Both the position numbers and the translations under genes were made by a program. Below, in pieces: positions 19,598 to 27,760 of a DNA stretch of 64,000 nucleotides (its first letter is position 1; each line of letters starts with the position of its first letter). This stretch comes from Nonomuraea basaltis (GTDB taxonomy: Bacteria; Actinomycetota; Actinomycetes; Streptosporangiales; Streptosporangiaceae): positions 1 to 64,000 of the forward strand of contig NZ_VCJS01000022.1 of NCBI RefSeq assembly GCF_005893125.1. The letters run 5' to 3'. Below the pieces are notes generated by a model that ran no database searches, had not been told where the DNA came from, and was given only the letters and a program-made list of their open reading frames with translations.

Positions 19598-20800
19598 ATG
19601 AGTGCACCGGATGTCGCCGCCCTTCTCGCCGAGTTGGAGCGCTCTCACCCGGAACTGGCCGAGGAGGCCAGGACCGCCGTCGAATGGTTGACCGGTGGGG
19701 AACCTCTGGAGACGGTGACCCAGCTCGATGTCTGCGAGTTCCTCTGGTACACGTTGCCGCTCAAGGTCGGCGGCGACCACGAGCGACTGGCACGCTCGCT
19801 CGGGCGGCTGCTCCAGCTTGGCGGGATGGAACGTTACGCCGCGTTGTGCGTGTCCCCCACGACCCTGAAGATCCTGCGCACTTACGCACGTGAGGGCGAG
19901 GACGCCGGGACCAGCGCCTACCAGCAGGCGCTCGATGCCACGGGCGTGCTCCCGCCCGACGTGCCGGAACTTCAGTGGAGCATGATCATGGGTCCGGAGG
20001 AGCTGGGCGCGCACATCGCCTGCTCCGCCGCTCTGGAGCTGGCCATCGTCGCCGGCGAGGCCGTCGACCGGACCGCCCTGACCCGCCGCTGGCTCACGGA
20101 GCCGCGCGCCGATCTGGGCGGCGACAGCTGGCTCAACCGGGTGCACGGCGAGCGGCTCAACCGCTGGGTGCTGGGGCGCGGCCCGGCCCGGCGGGAGCTG
20201 GCCCAGCCGTTCGAGGTACGCCTGCACGCACCCGTGACCCCGCAGCCCCTGCCCGCCCTGCACGGGCTGCTCTCACTGGCCGATCGGGAGGGCACCCTGC
20301 CGCTGCGGCTGGCACCGTCGCCCGAGGCGCTGCGGCTGCGCGAGCTGGCCGAGCGGGAGCTGGGCGCCATCAGCCGCACCGGCGCGCGGCTGGCCATCAC
20401 CGACTACGGCAGGCGCCTGCTGCGCTCGCCCGAGACCATGTGGACGGCGGTCACCCGGCTGCTGCTGGCCAAGGGGGAGCACGAGTTCGAGGTGTCGGCC
20501 AGGGAGGCCGCGCTCATGTTGCTCGCCGACGGCACGCTGATGTCGCCGGCCCAGCTGCGCGAGCGGGTCGCGGAGGTGGTCGGGGGCGAGGGCTGGCATC
20601 CGGCCACGAGCCTGCAGGACGTCGCCGCTCCGGTGGCGGACCTGGTCGCCCAGCTCACCGCGCTGGGGCTGGCGTTCAGCGACGAACTGGTGGTGCGGAT
20701 GGACCGGCCGGGGCAGTTCGCAGCCCTGGCGGCGCTGCGGGCCCACGCGCTGCGCCCGAGGAAGTACGTCAGCTCGGGCCGGCCCGCCGGACCTCGATAG
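19598..20800 (+). CDS. Conserved hypothetical protein, 400 residues, function unknown
   Basis: I do not recognise the family. The product is soluble, leucine/alanine-rich and mostly helical, with no signal peptide or membrane segment. The C-terminal half (about 250-400) contains two stretches that could be winged-helix-like: LRELAERELGAISRTGARLAITDYG and the MSPAQLRERVAEVVG region. The ATG at 19598 is preceded by GAGG at very short spacing; a longer frame to 19529 exists. Codon use is typical of neighbours. It stands alone after the mannosyltransferase gene, convergent with the MerR gene. Confidence 0.65.
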   Translation: MSAPDVAALLAELERSHPELAEEARTAVEWLTGGEPLETVTQLDVCEFLWYTLPLKVGGDHERLARSLGRLLQLGGMERYAALCVSPTTLKILRTYAREGEDAGTSAYQQALDATGVLPPDVPELQWSMIMGPEELGAHIACSAALELAIVAGEAVDRTALTRRWLTEPRADLGGDSWLNRVHGERLNRWVLGRGPARRELAQPFEVRLHAPVTPQPLPALHGLLSLADREGTLPLRLAPSPEALRLRELAERELGAISRTGARLAITDYGRRLLRSPETMWTAVTRLLLAKGEHEFEVSAREAALMLLADGTLMSPAQLRERVAEVVGGEGWHPATSLQDVAAPVADLVAQLTALGLAFSDELVVRMDRPGQFAALAALRAHALRPRKYVSSGRPAGPR

Positions 20801-20818
20801 TCGCGCACCGTTCGGCTT

Positions 20819-21217
20819 TCATCCTCCCGGCACCCTCCCTACGGCGAGCTTGAACTCGGGACACTCGACGAGCGGGTCGTGCTCGCATACCGCCGCGTGG
20901 CGCAGGCTGTCGCGCAGCCGCGTCAGCTGTGCCACCCGCGCGTCCACCTCGCGCTCCTTGGCCGCCATACGCTCGCGCAGCCGCGTGTCCGACGGCCTGG
21001 CGCGCAGGAACTCGGCGATCTCGGAGAGCGTGAAACCGGCGTCGCGGGCGCAGGTGATCAGCGCCAGGCGCTCCAGGGTCTCGGGCCGGTACGCGCGCCG
21101 CAGGCCGTTGCGTCCCTCGGCCTGGATGAGGCCCTTGCGCTCGTAGAACCGCAACGCGGAGGCGGCCAGCCCGCTCTGCCTGGCCACCTCGCCGATGTCG
21201 ATCAACGTATCCGTCAT
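20819..21217 (-). CDS. MerR family transcriptional regulator (SoxR-like group)
   Basis: About 132 residues. The N-terminal MerR winged helix (IGEVARQSGLAASALRFYERKGLI, residues about 6-30) is followed by a dimer helix and a C-terminal cysteine motif, CEHDPLVECPEF. Cysteines in that position are typical of MerR proteins paired with metallo-beta-lactamase-fold genes in actinobacteria. The ATG at 21217 starts the canonical domain. A perfect palindrome lies in the promoter region shared with the divergent remnant gene at 21266, the usual MerR control layout. Confidence 0.9.
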   Translation of the reverse strand: MTDTLIDIGEVARQSGLAASALRFYERKGLIQAEGRNGLRRAYRPETLERLALITCARDAGFTLSEIAEFLRARPSDTRLRERMAAKEREVDARVAQLTRLRDSLRHAAVCEHDPLVECPEFKLAVGRVPGG

Positions 21218-21230
21218 GACCTGGCCCCTT

Positions 21231-21252
21231 GACTTGAACCGCGCTTCAAGTC
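21231..21252. promoter_or_regulatory. MerR operator within a long-spacer promoter
   Basis: GACTTGAA and TTCAAGTC form a perfect 22-bp inverted repeat with a 6-bp centre. It lies between a TTGACT -35 (21229-21234) and a -10-like CAGTCT (21254-21259), giving a 19-bp spacer. A long spacer with a central palindrome is the hallmark of MerR-activated promoters; it would drive the divergent 21266 gene. Confidence 0.75.
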
Positions 21253-21265
21253 GCAGTCTAGCCAC

Positions 21266-21480
21266 ATGCGGATTCATCATCTCAATCTCGCCTCCATGCG
21301 CGAGATCGACTCACTGGACGACCGGCCCGCCGCGCTCGGCCACGACCCCGCCGACGTACGCCACATCGTGCTCACCCACCTGGACGTCGACCACAGCGGC
21401 GGCCTGCCGGACTTCCCCGACGCCCAGGTGCACGTCATGGAGGCGGAGCTGGCCGCTGCGCCGACGGTACGACCCTTGGG
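21266..21480 (+). pseudogene. Remnant of an MBL-fold metallohydrolase gene
   Basis: The first codons read MRIHHLNLASMR, the usual start of MerR-linked MBL-fold hydrolases. The frame then jumps to RPAALGHDPADVRHIVLTHL and the metal motif HLDVDHSGG, then ends near VMEAELAAAP. About 80-90 residues expected between these parts and the whole C-terminal half are missing, so two deletions are inferred. The frame runs on into the next gene. The promoter and operator upstream remain intact. Not expected to make a working enzyme. Confidence 0.7.
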
Positions 21481-21516
21481 AACTGTCCGATTACGTAGGG
21501 TAGCTACGATATGGTC

Positions 21517-22449
21517 ATGGAGCTCTTCCCTGCCATGCCGCTCGCGGAGTGGGCCGAGGCCAAGGAGACCTTTCACCGGTTCGCACAGATCGTCGGCAAG
21601 ATCCGCCTGACGTCGAGCAACCGGCGCAACCACTGGTGGCACGTGCCCTTCCATCCGACCGGGCGCGGGCTGACCACCAGGCCGATGGGCGGGCTGGGCG
21701 AGCAGCCGCTGTTCAGCATCGACTTCGACCTCGTACGCCACCGCCTGGTGGTGGACGTGGTGGACGGCCGCAGCGCGGAGTTCAGCCTGATCGGCCGGTC
21801 GGTGGCATCGTTCGACAAGCGGCTGTTCGACACGCTGGCGGGGCTGGGGATCCGGCCGGACATCTGGGCGGTGCCGTTCGACCTGGGCGACGACACGCCG
21901 TTCGCCGAGGACATGCTGCACGCGCGGTACGACCCTGTGCTGATCAACCGGTATTGGCGGATCCTGTCTCAGGTGGCGCAGTTGCTCGACCGGTTCGCCG
22001 CGGACTTCTCCGGCAAGACCAGTCCAGTGCACCACTTCTGGCACACGTTCGACATCGCGGTCACCCGGTACACCGGGCGCATGGCATACGTCTCGCCGGA
22101 GACCGACCCGGTGACGCGCGAGTCGTACAGCCGGGAGGTCATCAGCTCGGGGTTCTGGTTCGGCGACAAGGAGCGGCCGTGGCCGGCGTTCTACTCCTAC
22201 ACCGCGCCCGAACCCGAAGGACTGGAGCGGGAGCCGCTCCGTCCCGAGCAGGCCGAGTGGATCGCCTCGCGCGGCAGCCACCTGGCGATCCTGCGGTACG
22301 ACGACGTCCGCGCGATGGGCGATCCGGTCGCGGCCGTGCTGGATTTCCTGGACAGCGCCTACCAGGCGGGTGCCCGGCTGACGGGGCTCGATGTGGAGGC
22401 GCTGGCCTGTCCGGGGGGCGTCACGGACCCGTACCATCTGAAGGCCTGA
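21517..22449 (+). CDS. DUF5996 family protein
   Basis: 310 residues matching the DUF5996 pattern as I know it: an N-terminal MELFPAMPLAEWAEAK, RNHWWHVPFHPTGRGL, and a C-terminal SGFWFGDKERPWPAFYSYTAPEP block. The many conserved Trp, His and Arg suggest a ligand-binding pocket, but the molecular function is unknown. No signal peptide or membrane helix. A second ATG lies 6 bp upstream at 21511. A strong terminator hairpin follows the stop directly. Homologs are usually annotated from sequence alone. Confidence 0.8.
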   Translation: MELFPAMPLAEWAEAKETFHRFAQIVGKIRLTSSNRRNHWWHVPFHPTGRGLTTRPMGGLGEQPLFSIDFDLVRHRLVVDVVDGRSAEFSLIGRSVASFDKRLFDTLAGLGIRPDIWAVPFDLGDDTPFAEDMLHARYDPVLINRYWRILSQVAQLLDRFAADFSGKTSPVHHFWHTFDIAVTRYTGRMAYVSPETDPVTRESYSREVISSGFWFGDKERPWPAFYSYTAPEPEGLEREPLRPEQAEWIASRGSHLAILRYDDVRAMGDPVAAVLDFLDSAYQAGARLTGLDVEALACPGGVTDPYHLKA

Positions 22450-22457
22450 ACACACGA

Positions 22458-22489
22458 GAGCGCCCGCCCTCCGGAGAGGGCGGGCGCTC
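22458..22489 (+). terminator. Strong intrinsic-type hairpin after the DUF5996 gene
   Basis: A perfect 14-bp stem (22458-22471 and 22476-22489), all but two pairs G-C, closes a CGGA tetraloop 9 bp after the stop codon. There is no T-run, as is common in actinobacterial terminators. Confidence 0.85.
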
Positions 22490-22681
22490 AACGAGTGCGT
22501 ACCGGTGTGCAGGTCGCCTCTCGGCGAAAGGCACAACGCGGCTCCAGCCGAACGGTAATCCGCGAAGGCAATAGGTGAGGCCCGGGGACACTGGACACAC
22601 CGGCCACGATTTATGTAACCACACCTGCCGGGCGAACATTCCCCACCCGGCCCCACATTTTCCGGCGTGTCGGCCGGCGAT

Positions 22682-22948
22682 CAGGCCCGGGAGGCGGAGC
22701 CGAGCAGGGCGTAGGTGACCGTCTTGCGCCGGCGCGGCGTCACCCCCTCCTTCAGCGCCGCCCCCTCCTTCAGCGGCCTTACTCCTGAGGGCGGTGATGT
22801 CGCCGCGGCGCAGGCCGCCCGAGGCGGCGAGGGCGCCGGCCACCGCGCCGATCCTGGCCAGGTAGCCGCGCAGCGCGTCCTTGTCGCCGAAGGCCCGGAA
22901 GATGGTGCCCTCGCCGATGCCCGCGGCCCGGGCGATCTGGGCGCTCAC
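22682..22948 (-). pseudogene. TetR-family regulator fragment
   Basis: On the minus strand the reading IARAAGIGEGTIFRAFGDKDAL is a TetR helix-turn-helix with its following helix. It is cut off upstream by the MerR gene that ends at 22945 and degenerates downstream into low-complexity sequence containing a repeated GCTGAAGGAGGGG. No start codon or ligand domain remains. Best read as debris from a TetR gene removed when the neighbouring genes arrived. Confidence 0.5.
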
Positions 22949-23385
22949 TCCGTCAAGCGGCCAGCTTCGTGCATGGCGGCGAGCTGGGCGAACGTGTAGC
23001 CCTCGAGGAGCTGGTCCACCATGCCGATCCAGTGCTCGCACTCCCGGGCGGGATGCTCGGCCGGGCACTCGATGGCCTGCCGCAACACCCACTGCGCCGC
23101 CCTGGCCCGGTGGATGAGCTCCTCCAGCACGTCGATCTGCTCGGCCGCGGCCGCGCGCCACTCCTCCCCCGGCGCGTCCAGCACGGCCCCGGCAGTGTCC
23201 AGCGAGACGCCGAGCTGCTGCATCGTCCGCAGGAAGACCAGGCGCCGCAGCTCCTGCCTGCCGTACATGCGGCGCCCGCGGCTGCGGGTCACCGGGACGA
23301 CCAGGCCGCGTTCCTCGTAGTAACGCAGCGCGGAGGCATTCATGCCGAGCAGGCGGGCAGCTTCGCCGATGGAAACAAGGTCCAT
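22945..23385 (-). CDS. MerR family transcriptional regulator
   Basis: 146 residues. The MerR winged helix is clear (IGEAARLLGMNASALRYYEERGLV), then RRMYGRQELRRLVFLRTMQQLGVSL and a dimerisation helix. The C-terminal part holds two Cys (IECPAEHPARECEHW) that might sense a ligand or redox state. The ATG at 23385 begins the domain. It is divergent from a SAM methyltransferase gene with a palindrome in the 45-bp gap. Confidence 0.9.
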   Translation of the reverse strand: MDLVSIGEAARLLGMNASALRYYEERGLVVPVTRSRGRRMYGRQELRRLVFLRTMQQLGVSLDTAGAVLDAPGEEWRAAAAEQIDVLEELIHRARAAQWVLRQAIECPAEHPARECEHWIGMVDQLLEGYTFAQLAAMHEAGRLTE

Positions 23386-23397
23386 GTTCCCATTTGA

Positions 23398-23415
23398 CTT
23401 CAAGTCGGCTTGAAG
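23398..23415. promoter_or_regulatory. MerR-type operator between 22945 and 23431 genes
   Basis: CTTCAAG and CTTGAAG form a perfect inverted repeat with a 4-bp centre, directly after a TTGACT -35-like hexamer at 23394-23399. The half-site resembles the CTTGAA/TTCAAG arms of the 21231-21252 operator, so the two MerR proteins may recognise related sequences. Confidence 0.6.
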
Positions 23416-23430
23416 CGCTTTGGTGAAGGT

Positions 23431-24036
23431 ATGGCTATCAAATCGTGGGTTACGGGCGGAACCATCAACTCGCCCTTCGCCGAGCCCTCCGGACTGCTCG
23501 GGCGGCTGGCGGGGCGGTTCATGTTCTACACCAACCGGCAGGACGAGGTCCTGTCCGTCCTCGATGTACGACCGGGAGAGCACGTCCTGGAGGTGGGATA
23601 CGGCCCCGGCGCGCTCATCAGGCTGCTCGGCCGGACGGGCGCCGGGCGGATCTGCGGCGTCGACCCCTCACCCGACATGCGCGAGCAGGCCGCTCGCCGG
23701 GCAGGCGGGGCCGACCTGCGGCTGGGCACCGCGTCCGACACCGGCTTCCCGGACGACAGCTTCGACTGCGTGGTCACGGTCAACACCGTGGCCCTCTGGC
23801 CGGACCTCGGGGACGGCCTGCGGGAGCTGCGCCGGGTCACCCGCCGGGGCGGCCGGGTGGTGATCGCCTGGCACGGCGGCACCGATCCGGGCAGGATCGC
23901 CCGGAGCCTGCGGCTGCCCGAGGACAAGCTGGCGCGGATCGAGGAAGGGTTGTCGGAGCTGTTCGACGAGGTCAAGCGGCACGAACTGAAGAGCCTGACG
24001 GTCTTCGCCGCCCGCGACGGGTCAGCCGCCGGCTGA
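23431..24036 (+). CDS. Class I SAM-dependent methyltransferase
   Basis: 201 residues with a Rossmann methyltransferase core: VLEVGYGPGALIRLL (motif I), GVDPSPDM (motif II acidic), LGTASDTGFPDDSFDCVV (motif III/IV) and VTRRGGRVVIAWHG (post-motif). An N-terminal helical cap (about 1-40) precedes it. Methyl acceptor unknown; this type usually modifies small molecules or quinone-like substrates. The ATG at 23431 has GAAGG just upstream. Probably controlled by the divergent MerR regulator. Confidence 0.85.
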   Translation: MAIKSWVTGGTINSPFAEPSGLLGRLAGRFMFYTNRQDEVLSVLDVRPGEHVLEVGYGPGALIRLLGRTGAGRICGVDPSPDMREQAARRAGGADLRLGTASDTGFPDDSFDCVVTVNTVALWPDLGDGLRELRRVTRRGGRVVIAWHGGTDPGRIARSLRLPEDKLARIEEGLSELFDEVKRHELKSLTVFAARDGSAAG

Positions 24037-24114
24037 GCCCGGACCTTTCCCAGGATCTCGAGGACGACGACCCCGGCTCAGGCGCGACGCCCGGGGTGAG
24101 GCACCATCGAGGGC

Positions 24115-24900
24115 GTGCCTTACGCGACAACAGACGACGGTGTGAAGCTGTCCTACCAGCTCCGCGGTGACGGGCCGCCACTCGTGCTCCTGCAGGGCCA
24201 GGCCAACAACCACCACTGGTGGGACCCGGTGCGCGAGGATTTCGATGCCTATCGCACGATCACCATCGACTATCGGGGGACGGGCGGCAGCGACAAGCCC
24301 GACGAGCCGTACACCACCCGCGGCTTCGCCTCCGACATCATCGCCGTGCTGGACGAGCTGGGGGTGCGGCGGGCGCACGTGTACGGGACGTCGATGGGCG
24401 GGCGGGTGGCCCAGTGGCTGGCGGCCGACCATCCCGAGCGGGTCGGGGCGCTGGTGCTCGGCTGCAGCTCGCCGGGCGGCGCCCATGGGGTCGAGCGTGA
24501 CAACGACGTACGCAGGTCGCTGGCCCAGCCGGACCGCGTGGCGGCCGAGCGGGCGCTGCTGGAGCTCATGTACACCCCCGCCTGGCTGGCCACCCATCCC
24601 GGACCCCATCACACGGTCGGCGATCCTGACATGCCCGCGTACGCCCGCCGCCGCCATCTGGCCGCCAGCGCGGGGCACGACAGCTGGGCCGCGCTGCCCG
24701 CCATCACCGCTCCCACGCTGGTCGTCCACGGGACCGACGACGTCTTCAACCCGGCGGCCAACGCCCCGCTGCTGGCCGGCCGCATCCCCGGGGCGGAGCT
24801 GCGGCTGATCGAGGGGGCGCGGCACGCGTACTTCGAGGAGTTCCGCTCGGACGCGAGCCCGCTGGTGCTCGGCTTCCTGGCTACCCGGCCGCTCGGGTGA
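24115..24900 (+). CDS. Alpha/beta-fold hydrolase
   Basis: 261 residues. The nucleophile elbow GTSMGG, the acid in HGTDDVFNP and the His in EGARHAYFEEF form a full catalytic triad. The oxyanion region is LLQGQANNHHWW. It resembles 3-oxoadipate-lactonase/haloperoxidase-like hydrolases, but the substrate is not determined. GTG start at 24115. The 3' end overlaps the convergent WYL regulator gene by 20 bp. Confidence 0.85.
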   Translation: MPYATTDDGVKLSYQLRGDGPPLVLLQGQANNHHWWDPVREDFDAYRTITIDYRGTGGSDKPDEPYTTRGFASDIIAVLDELGVRRAHVYGTSMGGRVAQWLAADHPERVGALVLGCSSPGGAHGVERDNDVRRSLAQPDRVAAERALLELMYTPAWLATHPGPHHTVGDPDMPAYARRRHLAASAGHDSWAALPAITAPTLVVHGTDDVFNPAANAPLLAGRIPGAELRLIEGARHAYFEEFRSDASPLVLGFLATRPLG

Positions 24901-25819
24901 GACGGGCGGCCAGCGCGCGCAGGTGCGTGTTCAGCTCGGGCGGCTCGTGCACCTCGAACTCGCAGCCCAGCGCCGCCAGCCGGAAGGCGAGCCAGTCCAG
25001 GGTGTCGGCGTGCGTGCGCAACCGGCAGGTCCGCTCGTCGATCGGGGTGACCTCACCCAGGCTCTTGATCAGCTCAGTGACGGATGTGTGCAGCGTGACG
25101 ACGGCCTCGTGCGTGGGCGCCGACGAGTAGAGCTTCTCGGCCACGTACGCGGCGGCGTCCTCGGCGGGCGGCTCGCGCGGCACGATCCTGGCGCCCGTCG
25201 CCCGGAGGTCGCTGATGCGGTCGATGCGGAAGATCCGCCAGTCGTCGCGGTCGCGGTCGTGCCCGAGCAGATACCACTGCCGCGCGGCCGCGACGACGCG
25301 GTGCGGATCGACCACGCGCGTGCTGGTCACGCCGTCGTGGGCCCGGTAGGCGAACCGCACCCGCTCCCGGTTGGCCACGGCCGTCGCCAGCGTGGTGAGC
25401 TGCTCGGGATCGACCTCGGGCCCTGCGACGGAGGGCATCGGGACGGTCGCGCTGCCCAGTGATCTGACCCGGTAGCGCAGGCGGGACGGCAGCACCTGCT
25501 CCAGCTTGGCCAGCGCCCGTACCGACGCCTCCTCGATCCCCTGCACCGGATGCCTGGCGGCGGTGGACAGGCCGACGGTGATGGCCACCGCCTCCTCGTC
25601 GTCCAGCAGCAGCGGCGGCATGGCCGTGCCCGCGACCAGCCGGTAGCCGCCGTCGGCGCCCATGGTGGCCTCGACCGGGTAGCCGAGGGCGCGCAGGCGC
25701 TCGACGTCGCGCCGGATGGTGCGGCGGCTGACGCCGAGGCGGTCGGCCAGCTCGCCGCCAGGCCATTCGCGCGGGGTCTGGAGCAGCGACAGCAGGCTCA
25801 GGAGACGGGATTCGCTCAT
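24881..25819 (-). CDS. WYL-domain transcriptional regulator (HTH + WYL)
   Basis: 312 residues. An N-terminal HTH_11-type winged helix (GGELADRLGVSRRTIRRDVERL) is followed by a WYL domain (about 140-220; motif RQWYLLGHDRDRDDWRIFRIDRI, an arrangement with Trp-Tyr-Leu) and the C-terminal WCX extension. WYL domains bind nucleic acid or nucleotide-like ligands and control diverse stress genes. The ATG at 25819 starts the domain; the divergent gene 90 bp away encodes a VOC protein, the likely target. This arrangement of HTH-WYL regulator beside a glyoxalase-like gene is common in actinobacteria. Confidence 0.9.
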   Translation of the reverse strand: MSESRLLSLLSLLQTPREWPGGELADRLGVSRRTIRRDVERLRALGYPVEATMGADGGYRLVAGTAMPPLLLDDEEAVAITVGLSTAARHPVQGIEEASVRALAKLEQVLPSRLRYRVRSLGSATVPMPSVAGPEVDPEQLTTLATAVANRERVRFAYRAHDGVTSTRVVDPHRVVAAARQWYLLGHDRDRDDWRIFRIDRISDLRATGARIVPREPPAEDAAAYVAEKLYSSAPTHEAVVTLHTSVTELIKSLGEVTPIDERTCRLRTHADTLDWLAFRLAALGCEFEVHEPPELNTHLRALAARLTRAAG

Positions 25820-25909
25820 GGAACCAGAATGCCGGACGATGTAGGACAGGACCTGACCTACTCCCGGAATAGCGTCGTCATCACGTACTTCCGCATTCCT
25901 GGAGGAAAC

Positions 25910-26395
25910 ATGACCTTCAACCCGATCCCCGAGGGCTACACCACCGTGACGCCGTGGCTGATCTCGCACGACACGGCCGGCCTCATCGACTACATCAAGA
26001 GCGCGTTCGACGCCGTGGAGCTGGGCCGCATGACCGACGACGAGGGCCGCATCAGCCACGCGGAGGTGCGGATCGGGAACGCGGTGGTGATGCTGTTCGA
26101 CGCGAAGCCGGGCTGGCCCGCGACGCCCGGCTTCCTGCGCCTGTACGTGCCCGACGCCGGCGCCACGCACCGCCGGGCGGTCGAGGCGGGCGGGACGTCG
26201 GTCACCGAGGTCACGCACCTGTTCTTCGGCGACATGGTGGGACGGGTCCGGGACCCGTTCGGGAACCTGTGGTGGATCCAGACTCACATCGAGGACGTCT
26301 CACCGGAGGAGCTGGAGCGCCGCCTGAGCGACCCGGAGTTCACGAAGGCGATGGAGTACGTCCAGGGTGCGGACTTCTTCCCGGGCAGGCGGTGA
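25910..26395 (+). CDS. VOC (glyoxalase/PhnB-like) family protein
   Basis: 161 residues of the vicinal-oxygen-chelate fold, PhnB-like subgroup: YTTVTPWLISHDTAGLIDYI at the start, GRISHAEVRIGNAVVMLFD, and VRDPFGNLWWIQTH near the end. The chemistry in this subgroup is rarely known. GGAGG lies 4 nt before the ATG. It is divergent from the WYL regulator gene, which probably controls it. Confidence 0.88.
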   Translation: MTFNPIPEGYTTVTPWLISHDTAGLIDYIKSAFDAVELGRMTDDEGRISHAEVRIGNAVVMLFDAKPGWPATPGFLRLYVPDAGATHRRAVEAGGTSVTEVTHLFFGDMVGRVRDPFGNLWWIQTHIEDVSPEELERRLSDPEFTKAMEYVQGADFFPGRR

Positions 26396-26411
26396 GGCGG
26401 GCCTGATCCCT

Positions 26412-27080
26412 TCAGGGCCGGGAAACCGACACCCAGAGATTCGCCAGCGCCCGCAGGTCCGGGGCCGACACCTGCGGGGCGCTCATCACGCTCGGGTACG
26501 CCGTCCCGCGCCGGTCCAGGTACGCGCCCACCAGCCCGGCCCGCTGGGCGCCGTCGATGTCCCACGGGTGCACTGCGACCAGGGCCGCCTGGCCGGGGCT
26601 CACGCCGGCGCGGCCGACGGCGTAGTCGTAGGCGGCCGGGGCGGGCTTCCACACCCGCGGGCCGCTCACGTCCAGCCTGGCCTCAACGAGGTCGAGCAGC
26701 CCTTCACGGCCCAGGATCCCCTCGGTCATGGCCGCGGCGCCGTTGGTCATCGTGAACAGGCGGAGGCCGGCCGCGCGCAGCATCCGCATCCCCTCCGGCA
26801 CGTCGGGATGCACCCGCAGCTCGGCGAATCCGCTCAGCACGTGGCCCACGGCCTTGTCGTCCAGGCTCAGCGCTCGGAGGACGTCCTTGGCGATCTGGGC
26901 GAACTCGGCGAACCCGCCCGCCGCGGTGATCGCGAAACCGTCGCGCAGCACGCTCGCGAACCAGGTGTCCATCAGGTGGCCGGGCAGCCCGACGTCCTCG
27001 AACCTGACCCGCAGCGGCTCCATGTCGGTGAGCGTCTCGTTCACATCGAAGATCACTGCCTGCGGTCTGGCGTTGTTCAT
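26412..27080 (-). CDS. HAD family hydrolase (haloacid dehalogenase type II-like)
   Basis: 222 residues. The HAD motifs are visible: FDVNETLTD (nucleophile Asp; the second Asp is Asn-Glu as in type II dehalogenases), MTNGA (motif II), the Lys in VWKPAP (motif III), and HPWDIDGAQ (motif IV). The DVNET variant and the DVxGAxRAGL-like tail match haloacid-dehalogenase-like proteins, but the substrate is unproven. It overlaps the upstream TetR gene by 4 bp (ATGA), so the two form one operon. Confidence 0.85.
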   Translation of the reverse strand: MNNARPQAVIFDVNETLTDMEPLRVRFEDVGLPGHLMDTWFASVLRDGFAITAAGGFAEFAQIAKDVLRALSLDDKAVGHVLSGFAELRVHPDVPEGMRMLRAAGLRLFTMTNGAAAMTEGILGREGLLDLVEARLDVSGPRVWKPAPAAYDYAVGRAGVSPGQAALVAVHPWDIDGAQRAGLVGAYLDRRGTAYPSVMSAPQVSAPDLRALANLWVSVSRP

Positions 27081-27661
27081 CTCTGATTCTCCGGGTTTCT
27101 CAGGGACTCGAGTGCGGCGGACACGCCCCGCCGCAGGCCGGTGGCGTCCGCGCCGGCGCGCGAGCGCAGGTTCACCCCGTAGGCCAGCAGGGTGAGCATT
27201 TCGGCGACCGCGTCCAGATCCAGGTCCGGGCGCGGCTCGCCGGACTCGAGTGCGGTGCGCATCGCCGTACGCAGCCGGTCCTGATGCTGGTCCAGCACGC
27301 GGCGCACCTGCGGGTCACCGCCGTCGGCGTGGGCGTTGGAGACCATGCATCCCCAGCGCGCGTGCTCGCCGGCGCACCGGGCCTCGATCAGCCGGTCGAA
27401 GAAGTCCTCGATGGCCGCCAGGCCGCGCCCGTCGTCCGCCAGGGCCTGGAAGATCGGCTGCGACCGCTGGTCGACGTAGCGGCGCAGCGCTTTCACGTAC
27501 AGCTCTTGCTTGCCGCCGAAGGTGGCGTACAGGCTGGAGCGGCTGAGCCCGGTGGCCGCCACGACCTCCGCGATCCCGGTGGACGCGGCGCCGCGCCGCC
27601 AGAACAGGCGCTCCACCTGCTCCAGCACCGCGTCAGGGTCGAAATGCTTCACATCCGGCAT
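27077..27661 (-). CDS. TetR family transcriptional regulator
   Basis: 194 residues; HTH at about 28-47 (GIAEVVAATGLSRSSLYATFGGKQELY) and a TetR_C-type ligand domain. The ATG at 27661 has AGGAAG 5 nt upstream, which decides against the GTG at 27667. A perfect 26-bp palindrome lies 11 bp before the start, so self-repression is very likely. It is translationally coupled to the HAD gene downstream. Confidence 0.93.
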   Translation of the reverse strand: MPDVKHFDPDAVLEQVERLFWRRGAASTGIAEVVAATGLSRSSLYATFGGKQELYVKALRRYVDQRSQPIFQALADDGRGLAAIEDFFDRLIEARCAGEHARWGCMVSNAHADGGDPQVRRVLDQHQDRLRTAMRTALESGEPRPDLDLDAVAEMLTLLAYGVNLRSRAGADATGLRRGVSAALESLRNPENQR

Positions 27662-27671
27662 CGACACTTCC

Positions 27672-27697
27672 TATCTTGGAATGACTATTCCAAGATA
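27672..27697. promoter_or_regulatory. TetR operator palindrome
   Basis: Perfect inverted repeat TATCTTGGAAT / ATTCCAAGATA with a 4-bp centre, directly upstream of the TetR-HAD operon. Its length and position fit the self-operator of that regulator. Confidence 0.8.
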
Positions 27698-27760
27698 ACG
27701 GGATATGTCGTCCGTCCGCAACGCGCCGGACCAACTCATCGGCCGCCCTGGGTGTCCGCC

